Origin: UBA6136 sp041178325
GTDB taxonomy: Bacteria > Pseudomonadota > Gammaproteobacteria > Methylococcales > Methylococcaceae
DNA length: 27,872 nucleotides
NCBI GenBank assembly: GCA_041178325.1
Contig: JBEGVN010000085.1
Coordinates: 1 to 27,872, forward strand
Direction of reading: 5' to 3'
A program made the translations under genes and the position numbers. This document shows positions 22,095 to 27,872 of the stretch, one piece after another. The notes under the pieces are model-generated. The model saw nothing but the letters and a program-made list of their open reading frames with translations, ran no database searches and had not been told where the DNA came from. Each line of letters begins with the position of its first letter. Within the stretch, counting starts at the first letter, position 1.

Positions 22095-24200
22095 GTGTTG
22101 CAAGCAAATGCATCAGTCACCATCGCTTTGTTGATGGGACTTGTCGGGGTCTGGTATGTCCTCTGGCAGTTCAAAAGAGTACTCAGCTACGATCAAGGCA
22201 ACGAGACCATGCGCGCGATTGCCGCCGCGATTCAGGAAGGGGCCTCTGCGTTCCTGAACCGTGAGTATCAGGTTCTCGCGATTTTCGTTGCCATCGTGGC
22301 CGTTGTCATCGCTTCGTTCCTCCATTGGCAGACCGCACTGTCGTTCGTCATCGGTGCTATCGCGTCTGCGGGTGCGGGTTACCTCGGCATGTACGTCGCG
22401 GTTCGCGCCAACGTTAGAACGGCTGCAGCAGCCAGCAAGAGCCTCCATGAGGGTCTTCGCGTAGCTTTTGGCAGTGGCGCGATCATGGGGATGTCTGTAG
22501 TCAGCTTCAGCCTTCTGGGCATGACGCTGCTGTTCTTCTTCTTCAAAAACGATCCGAACCAGCTCACCTATATCACCGGCTTCGGCTTTGGTGCCAGTAG
22601 CATTGCATTGTTCGCTCGCGTGGGTGGCGGTATTTACACCAAGGCCGCTGACGTTGGTGCGGACCTTGTCGGCAAGGTTGAGCAGGGCATTCCGGAGGAT
22701 GACCCCCGTAATCCGGCGGTAATCGCGGATAACGTTGGTGACAACGTCGGTGACGTCGCTGGTATGGGCGCTGACCTTTTCGAAAGCTACAGTGGCTCGA
22801 TCATCGCAGCCGCCGCTCTGGGAGCAAGCCTTGGGCAGAACTCTCTGGCCTTCATTGGTCTTCCGTTCTTGGTTGCGGCCGTCGGTGTTGTGGCCTCCCT
22901 GTTCGGGATCTACATGGTGATTGGTGGAGATGACTCCATCAAGCTGCCTGAGGGCCTTGCAAAGCACATCGACAAGTACGTCCACAAGATCGACGAAAAA
23001 GCGAGCCTTGAAGACCTTCTCCACGCACTTCGCCGCTCGGTTTGGGGTGCATCAGTGGTCATTCTGGGGCTTTCACTGGTCGCCGTCATTCTGGCGGGGG
23101 TCAGCTTCAACTACTGGCTGGTGATTTTGGTTGGACTGGTTGCAGGTAACGGCATCGCTTATGTGACCGAGTACTACACCTCCTATACCGAGAAACCCAC
23201 GCAGTCGATTGCAAAGGCTTGTCAGACGGGTGCAGCAACTACCATCATCCAAGGCACCGCCGTGGGCATGATGAGTACGCTGGGTCCGGTGCTGATCACC
23301 GCAGTTGCCATCCTTCTGAGCATTTGGCTGGGCATCAAGGCGGATGGCAGCATCACCGCAGGTCTCTATGGTGTAGCTCTCGCCGGCGTTGGCATGTTGA
23401 GTACCCTCGGTGTGACGCTCGCAACCGATGCTTATGGTCCGGTTGCAGACAACGCAGGCGGTATTGCCGAAATGAGCCACCTTCCGAAGGAAGTGCGTCA
23501 CCGCACTGACGCTCTCGACAGCTTGGGCAACACCACAGCTGCGACGGGTAAGGGCTTTGCAATCGGTTCCGCTGTCTTGACCGCGCTGGCTCTTCTGGCT
23601 GCTTACGTCACGGCTGCAAAGGTTGAATCGCTGAATCTTCTCAGCCCGACCATGTTGCCCGGTATTCTGATCGGCGCCATGCTGCCTTATTTCTTCTCTG
23701 CTCTGACCATGACGGCGGTGGGTAAGGCTGCTTACGATATCGTTCTTGAGGTTCGTCGTCAGTTCAAGGAAATCCCAGGCCTGATGGAAGGTACCGGCAA
23801 GCCCGACTATCGTGCTTGCGTCGGTATCAGTACCGAAGGTGCACTGCGCGAAATGATTCTGCCGGGCGCTCTGGCAGTGATCGTTCCGATCGCCGTAGGC
23901 TTTATTTTGGGCAAGGAAGCACTGGCCGGTCTGCTCGTTGGTACCACCGCTTCCGGCTTCCTGCTGGCGGTCATGATGGCCAATGCCGGTGGTGCATGGG
24001 ATAACGCCAAGAAGTGGATTGAAACCGGTGAATACGGTGGCAAGGGCTCCGATTCGCACAAGGCAGCTGTTGTCGGTGATACCGTCGGCGATCCCTTCAA
24101 GGATACCAGTGGTCCTTCGCTGAACATTTTGATCAAGCTGATGAGTATCGTCAGTCTGGTGTTCGCATCGGCCTTCGGTAACGGTTGGTTCTCCTTCTAG
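22095..24200 (+). CDS. hppA: Membrane-bound ion-translocating pyrophosphatase (potassium-dependent type)
   Basis: Couples hydrolysis of pyrophosphate to pumping of protons or sodium across the inner membrane. The 701-residue protein has about 16 TM helices and all signature motifs: DVGADLVGKVEQGIPEDDPRN in parts (from 187), DNVGDNVGD (212-220), GMGADLFESY with Glu230, and a C-terminal GDTVGDPFKDTSGPSLNIL. In GNTTAATGKG (478-487) Ala482 occupies the place taken by Lys in potassium-independent enzymes, so this should be the potassium-dependent class; that class includes both sodium and proton pumps, which I cannot separate here. The start is GTG 22095, seven bases after GGGAGG. It is preceded by structured DNA and a 17-codon ORF, and followed by strong hairpins. 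Confidence 0.95.
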   Translation: MLQANASVTIALLMGLVGVWYVLWQFKRVLSYDQGNETMRAIAAAIQEGASAFLNREYQVLAIFVAIVAVVIASFLHWQTALSFVIGAIASAGAGYLGMYVAVRANVRTAAAASKSLHEGLRVAFGSGAIMGMSVVSFSLLGMTLLFFFFKNDPNQLTYITGFGFGASSIALFARVGGGIYTKAADVGADLVGKVEQGIPEDDPRNPAVIADNVGDNVGDVAGMGADLFESYSGSIIAAAALGASLGQNSLAFIGLPFLVAAVGVVASLFGIYMVIGGDDSIKLPEGLAKHIDKYVHKIDEKASLEDLLHALRRSVWGASVVILGLSLVAVILAGVSFNYWLVILVGLVAGNGIAYVTEYYTSYTEKPTQSIAKACQTGAATTIIQGTAVGMMSTLGPVLITAVAILLSIWLGIKADGSITAGLYGVALAGVGMLSTLGVTLATDAYGPVADNAGGIAEMSHLPKEVRHRTDALDSLGNTTAATGKGFAIGSAVLTALALLAAYVTAAKVESLNLLSPTMLPGILIGAMLPYFFSALTMTAVGKAAYDIVLEVRRQFKEIPGLMEGTGKPDYRACVGISTEGALREMILPGALAVIVPIAVGFILGKEALAGLLVGTTASGFLLAVMMANAGGAWDNAKKWIETGEYGGKGSDSHKAAVVGDTVGDPFKDTSGPSLNILIKLMSIVSLVFASAFGNGWFSF

Positions 24201-24213
24201 CAGAAAGAGCCTT

Positions 24214-24295
24214 GCCTGCGATCATCCAATGGATGGTCGCAGGCACCCAGAAATCTCCCGGTCCCTCGCAAGGGGTATCGGGAATTTCTTTTTTT
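24214..24295 (+). terminator. Double hairpin terminator of hppA
   Basis: Hairpin 1 (24214-24244) pairs GCCTGCGA with TCGCAGGC and continues through T-G and CATCC/GGATG to a tiny AAT loop. Hairpin 2 (24250-24288) pairs GAAAT with ATTTC and CCCG with CGGG around an inner CCCT/AGGG stem, and is followed by seven T (24289-24295). Hairpin 2 is a classical intrinsic terminator; hairpin 1 may protect the mRNA 3' end. Confidence 0.88.
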
Positions 24296-24325
24296 GACCC
24301 CTGATACGTGTTCGAGAGTGACCTC

Positions 24326-25267
24326 ATGTCCAGCGACGTTTCATCCAGAAAATATTATCTTGAGCCTTATCGTGACTATCGCAATGACAGCCTGCGTCCA
24401 GGCGTAGGCTTTGTTGAAGAGGAGATTCGGGTTGATACGGCCAAGCATTACGACGACTGCTATTGGGACTACCGCACAGCCTGGTTCGATAATGAAAATC
24501 TTGCCCTTCACTATGGCTATTGGGAAGAAGGCATCAAGACGCATAGTCAGGCGCTCCTGAATAAGAACCGGATCATGGCCGATGTGGCCGGGATTAAGCC
24601 GGGCGCTTATGTTCTTGATGCAGGGTGCGGGATTGGTGGAAGTTCGATCTGGCTTGCAAAGCACCGAGGCTGCCGCGCGAAGGGCATCACGGTCAGTGCC
24701 GATCAGGTCGGTCACGCCAAAAAAAATGCTCGCCGCCATGGGGTTTCCGAGCAGGTGGATTTTGAAGTTTCCGATTTCTTGAAGACGCCATTTCCTGACG
24801 AAACCTTCGATGTGGTCTGGGCTGTTGAAAGCAGCTGCTATGCGGTGGATAAGCGCGATTTCTTCCGTGAGGCCTTCCGGGTTCTGAAAAAAGGCGGAAC
24901 GCTGATTGCCTGCGATGGCTATGCAACGCGTCGTGACTTTGACGAGGTGGAGTGGCAAGCGGTCATGGATTGCCTCAATGGCTGGGCGGTTCCCAATCTT
25001 TCAACCGCCGAGGAGTTCGAGTCAGGAATGAAAGAGTGCGGTTTTACCGATATTGGGATTACTGAAGCGACCCAGGAAACCATGCCTTCAGCCCGAAGGA
25101 TGTACCTGACGGCGCTTTGGACCTACCCGATGCAGGTCATCATGCAGACTCTGGGTCTTAGGAAAAAAGCGCAGACGGCCAACTTCAAGGTGGCCTTAGC
25201 GCAGTGGAAAGTCTTTGACGGAGGCCTGGTTCGTTATTGCCTTTTCAGGGGCACAAAGCCCCTGTAA
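24326..25267 (+). CDS. SAM-dependent methyltransferase (tocopherol/sterol/CFA-like class I)
   Basis: Class I methyltransferase of 313 residues. Motif I is VLDAGCGIGG (96-105), the next acidic turn is ITVSADQVGHAKKNARRHG, motif II region is FDVVWAVESSCYAVDKRDFF and motif III RVLKKGGTLIACDGY. The lead-in LALHYGYWEEG (59-69) and WAVESSCYA are typical of gamma-tocopherol and sterol C-24 methyltransferases and their bacterial relatives acting on lipids or small molecules; the true substrate is unknown. ATG 24326 follows GAGAG by seven bases; a GTG at 24308 would add six residues. It stands alone between the hppA terminator and convergent copA. Confidence 0.85.
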   Translation: MSSDVSSRKYYLEPYRDYRNDSLRPGVGFVEEEIRVDTAKHYDDCYWDYRTAWFDNENLALHYGYWEEGIKTHSQALLNKNRIMADVAGIKPGAYVLDAGCGIGGSSIWLAKHRGCRAKGITVSADQVGHAKKNARRHGVSEQVDFEVSDFLKTPFPDETFDVVWAVESSCYAVDKRDFFREAFRVLKKGGTLIACDGYATRRDFDEVEWQAVMDCLNGWAVPNLSTAEEFESGMKECGFTDIGITEATQETMPSARRMYLTALWTYPMQVIMQTLGLRKKAQTANFKVALAQWKVFDGGLVRYCLFRGTKPL

Positions 25268-25277
25268 GGGAAAGGCC

Positions 25278-25303
25278 AGCTGCTCTGAATCTTCAGAGCA
25301 GCT
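25278..25303. terminator. Hairpin between the methyltransferase gene and copA
   Basis: A perfect 12-bp stem AGCTGCTCTGAA (25278-25289) with TTCAGAGCAGCT (25292-25303) and a two-base TC loop. It includes the copA stop codon and lies 11 bases after the methyltransferase stop. There is no proper T run on either strand, so it may be a bidirectional terminator of poor type or an mRNA-end stabiliser. Confidence 0.55.
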
Positions 25304-27722
25304 TGGTGTAGCGGAGGCGATTGGCATTGGTGACCACGGTGACTGACGACATCGCCATGGCCGCGCCCGCGATCATCGGATTCAGAAGGATACCGAACAG
25401 CGGATAAAGGAGTCCTGCCGCCACCGGGATGGCGAGGACGTTATAGATGAAGGCGCCGATCAGATTCTGCTCGATGTTTCGAACGGTGGCTCGAGAAAGG
25501 GCAATGGATTCTGCGACCTTTGAAAGGGAGCCGCCCATCAGGACTATGTCGGCGCTCTCGATCGCGATGTCGGTTCCGGTGCCAATGGCAAAGCCAACGT
25601 TGGCCTGTGCCAAAGCCGGTGCATCGTTGATGCCATCACCCACCATGCCGACGGCCTCGCCAATCACCTGCAGCGATTTCACCACCGTGGCCTTGTCGCT
25701 AGGAAGGACCTGAGCCCGAATTTCCTCGATGCCAACTTCCTCTGCAATGGCTCGTGCCGTAACCTCATTGTCTCCAGTCAGCATGACCAGACGGATTCCA
25801 AGGCCTTTGAGCTTTTGCAGGGCTTCACGGGAGTCGGGTTTCAAAGGATCGGCAATGGCCAGAATGCCGACGGCTTTGCCTCCTGCAGCCAGAACCACCG
25901 GTGTTTGTCCTTTCCTTCCCAGATTCTCCAAACGCTCGGTAAGCCCTGAGGTATCGACCTGCTCCCTTTCCATCAGCGGAAGATTTCCCAAAAGGACTTG
26001 ATCTTCACCGATAGTTCCCCGAATCCCGAGGCCGGATAGGGCCATGAAGCTCGAGAGGGAAAGGTCTTCAAGGTTGCGCTCTTTGGCCGCTTCCCGAATG
26101 GCGGCAGCCAGTGGGTGTTCGGAACCCGACTCCAGAGTGGATGCCCACTGAAGTACTTTTGCCTCATCCCAGTCGGAGAGGCATTCGATGACTGCGAGTT
26201 TGGGTTTTCCCTGCGTGATGGTGCCAGTTTTATCAAGAATGATTGTATTGAGTTTACCGGCCGATTGAAGCGCATCTCCCTTGCGAATCAGTATCCCTTC
26301 CTGAGCGGCGCGTCCTACCGCCACCATGACCGAAATCGGCGTAGCAAGGCCCAGTGCACACGGGCAGGCGATAACCAGTACGGTCATTGCTGTTACAAAT
26401 GCATAACCGATGGAAGGATACGGCCCGAAGATCCACCAGATGAGCAGGGTAACCAGAGAGATCGATATCACGACCGGCACAAATACGGCCGCGATTTTGT
26501 CGACCAGGCGAGCGATTTCAGGTTTGGTGGACTGGGCGTCCTTGACGCTCTGAATGATCTGGGCGAGGGCTGTATCCCGGCCGATGCGGATAGCTCGAAA
26601 CAGGAAAGTGCCACTCTGGTTGACGGTTCCGCAGGTGACGGTATCGCCTGCGCGCTTGGTTACGGGAAGGGCTTCTCCGGTCAGCATGGATTCATCGATG
26701 CTGGATTCACCCTCAATGACCTCACCATCAACCGGGATTTTTTCGCCTGGCCGAACGCGAAGTGTTTCATCCAATCCGACTTCACTGATTGGAATATCGA
26801 TTTCGACGCCTTCCCGGATGACACGGGCGGTTCTTGGCTGAAGGCCTATGAGTTGGCGAATGGCTGCCGAACTTTTTCCACGGGCTCTGGTTTCAAGAGC
26901 GCCACCGAGGTTGATGAATGCAAGAACAGTGACCGCGGCTTCAAAATAGGCATGACGGCTCATTGGCGGAAGGCCATGCGCAAAAAAAATGGCAACGGTC
27001 GAATAAACCCATGCGGCACCGGTCCCCAAGGCGACCAATGTATCCATATTGGCCTGCTTGTGTTCCCAACTCTTAATGGCGCCACGGTAAAAGTGGCCTC
27101 CAGAGTACTGCATGATCCTCAAAGTCATGTAGGACACGACAACCCAGAAGGCAGCAGGAAACCCGCGTGAGGCCACAATCGAGAGGATGGCATAAAGTCC
27201 GGCGAAACTTAGAACCAGTGCGATCGCCAGATCACGATCCAGAGTTCGGGTTTTGACGATATTCTTGAGCGCCCGAATGAAGCGGCCATCGCCGTAGCGT
27301 ATGCCCTGGAACGCAAAGTAGGCACCGATCAACCAGAGGGCGCCATCACGGGTCCCGCCAAGGTGCGGAAGATACCCGAGGTGATCCAAAATCATGAGGG
27401 GAGCCCCAAGAGACGCAGCTACCGCTGCCTTTTTGAGAAGATCACGCGCGTGTGCATCCTCAAGGGCTTCCTGTTCGCTGGGATCCTCGAGTTCTTCCAT
27501 GATGGCGGCGGGGTAGCCAGCCTCATCGAGCATCCTCTTCAGAACCTCAGGGTCGACGTTACCCTCGACCCTGGCCGAATGATCGGCGAAGTTGACCGTA
27601 GCCTGTTCTACACCGGGAACAGCACGAAGGGCCGTTTCGACGGATTCGACACAGCCGGCGCATCTCATGCCGGAGATCGAGAGACGGAGCGCGGGGGATA
27701 TGCCTTCAGCAATCGCATTCAT
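25293..27722 (-). CDS. copA: Copper-exporting P-type ATPase (P1B-1)
   Basis: Exports Cu(I) from the cytoplasm at the cost of ATP. The 809-residue protein has one N-terminal heavy-metal domain with GMRCAGC (Cys21/Cys24), then the P1B core: MDTLVALG, actuator TGE (348-350), CPCALG in TM6 (453-458), phosphorylated Asp497 in DKTGT, SEHPLA (534-539) of the nucleotide domain and GDGINDAP (695-702). YN in TM7 and the MxxS pair in AMAMSSVTVVTNANRLR mark Cu(I) specificity. The ATG is at 27720-27722 with only a weak ribosome-binding site. No CueR-type operator is seen in the about 100 bases upstream, where an IS605-like end begins about 15 bases away. The usual copper chaperone or regulator genes are not adjacent. 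Confidence 0.96.
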   Translation of the reverse strand: MNAIAEGISPALRLSISGMRCAGCVESVETALRAVPGVEQATVNFADHSARVEGNVDPEVLKRMLDEAGYPAAIMEELEDPSEQEALEDAHARDLLKKAAVAASLGAPLMILDHLGYLPHLGGTRDGALWLIGAYFAFQGIRYGDGRFIRALKNIVKTRTLDRDLAIALVLSFAGLYAILSIVASRGFPAAFWVVVSYMTLRIMQYSGGHFYRGAIKSWEHKQANMDTLVALGTGAAWVYSTVAIFFAHGLPPMSRHAYFEAAVTVLAFINLGGALETRARGKSSAAIRQLIGLQPRTARVIREGVEIDIPISEVGLDETLRVRPGEKIPVDGEVIEGESSIDESMLTGEALPVTKRAGDTVTCGTVNQSGTFLFRAIRIGRDTALAQIIQSVKDAQSTKPEIARLVDKIAAVFVPVVISISLVTLLIWWIFGPYPSIGYAFVTAMTVLVIACPCALGLATPISVMVAVGRAAQEGILIRKGDALQSAGKLNTIILDKTGTITQGKPKLAVIECLSDWDEAKVLQWASTLESGSEHPLAAAIREAAKERNLEDLSLSSFMALSGLGIRGTIGEDQVLLGNLPLMEREQVDTSGLTERLENLGRKGQTPVVLAAGGKAVGILAIADPLKPDSREALQKLKGLGIRLVMLTGDNEVTARAIAEEVGIEEIRAQVLPSDKATVVKSLQVIGEAVGMVGDGINDAPALAQANVGFAIGTGTDIAIESADIVLMGGSLSKVAESIALSRATVRNIEQNLIGAFIYNVLAIPVAAGLLYPLFGILLNPMIAGAAMAMSSVTVVTNANRLRYTKLL

Positions 27723-27737
27723 CGTTAATCTCGCGAG

Positions 27738-27828
27738 AAACCCGGTCCTTCAGGGCGGGGAGGGATAGCGAACTCTCCGATCCGGAGAGCGGTTGTTAGG
27801 GTGGTTAGCATAAGCTATATTCCGTGTC
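27738..27828 (+). mobile_element. Probable end or leader of an IS200/IS605-type element
   Basis: Two stem-loops precede the tnpB start. The first, at about 27741-27760, has the CCxGTCC-TTCA-GGGCGGGG form (one mismatch) followed by AGGG, which closely resembles the hairpin-plus-GGGGAGG motif at the right end of IS605-type tnpB elements. The second is a perfect 7-bp stem CTCTCCG-ATC-CGGAGAG (27773-27789). A small TAGC-ATAA-GCTA repeat follows near 27806-27817. The exact element boundary is not determined. It lies beside a 10-bp palindrome TCTCGCGAGA (27729-27738) and just ahead of copA. Confidence 0.5.
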
Positions 27829-27872
27829 GTGAATACGCGCAAACGGGCCTACAAATATCGGTTTTACCCCAC
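27829..27872 (+). CDS. tnpB: IS605 OrfB / TnpB family nuclease, N-terminal fragment cut by the window end
   Basis: The frame beginning at GTG 27829 reads M(V)NTRKRAYKYRFYP and runs off the window. RAYKYRFYPT is the hallmark N-terminus of IS200/IS605-family TnpB (OrfB) proteins, RNA-guided nucleases related to Cas12. Only 14 codons are visible, so intactness cannot be judged. No tnpA is seen to the left. No strong ribosome-binding site precedes the GTG. Confidence 0.75.
   Translation, partial: MNTRKRAYKYRFYP

Noticed and set aside
22113..24059. Long minus-strand open frames of 303 and 328 codons opposite hppA.
   Set aside because: They lie entirely antisense to a protein with complete family motifs, have no recognisable domains and look like shadows of strong codon bias.
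26115..27170. A 351-codon plus-strand open frame opposite copA.
   Set aside because: It is antisense to conserved P-type ATPase motifs and its translation has no domain-like pattern.
1..27872. CRISPR array, prophage or integrated plasmid.
   Set aside because: No regularly spaced repeats, phage structural genes, integrases or partition genes are seen; only the right edge shows a mobile element.

Overview
The window looks like chromosomal DNA of a gammaproteobacterium in the broad sense (possibly a sulfur-oxidiser-like or acidithiobacilli-like lineage). This rests on gene content and local order: the divergent fur/bamE pair, rnfH near smpB, the carA-carB-greA-yhbY-rlmE order, a Lol lipoprotein exporter and a NrdA with two ATP-cones. 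Base composition is moderately GC-rich and even. Most of the window is housekeeping DNA. The clearest mobile DNA is the start of an IS200/IS605-type tnpB gene at the extreme right end.

Layout. 1-335: the 3' end of a 5S rRNA gene with its terminator, then a second terminator facing the other way that ends the lolC/F-lolD operon. 336-4902: lipoprotein release (lolD, lolC/F), iron regulation (fur, apparently starting at CTG), outer-membrane assembly (bamE), rnfH and a sodium symporter of the NSS family. 4997-9058: smpB, then a tight run of a D,D-carboxypeptidase, a group II truncated haemoglobin, an unassigned P-loop ATPase and a MetA-family homoserine acyltransferase. 9079-15095: a carAB leader with promoter, short ORF and hairpin, then carA, carB and greA, with divergent yhbY and rlmE. 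15117-19468: perM, divergent from nrdA; the nrdA promoter carries a pair of NrdR-box-like sites. No nrdB follows nrdA.

19609-21819 encodes the most unusual protein: 736 residues, with an N-terminal segment resembling a Fic motif that has lost its catalytic His and Arg, and a C-terminal zeta-toxin-like P-loop kinase domain. No antitoxin-like partner was recognised beside it. 21820-22094 is a structured intergenic region ending in a 17-codon ORF that stops one base before hppA, a membrane pyrophosphatase of the potassium-dependent sequence type. Then come a tocopherol/sterol-type SAM methyltransferase and a copper-exporting P1B ATPase (copA). An IS605-like end lies about 15 bases upstream of the copA start codon.

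How parts work together. carAB supplies carbamoyl phosphate for pyrimidines and arginine. nrdA supplies deoxynucleotides. greA, yhbY, rlmE and smpB serve transcription, ribosome maturation and ribosome rescue. The Lol and Bam genes build the outer membrane. Everything here is read by eye; family assignments rest on motifs and remembered family features, not on database searches.
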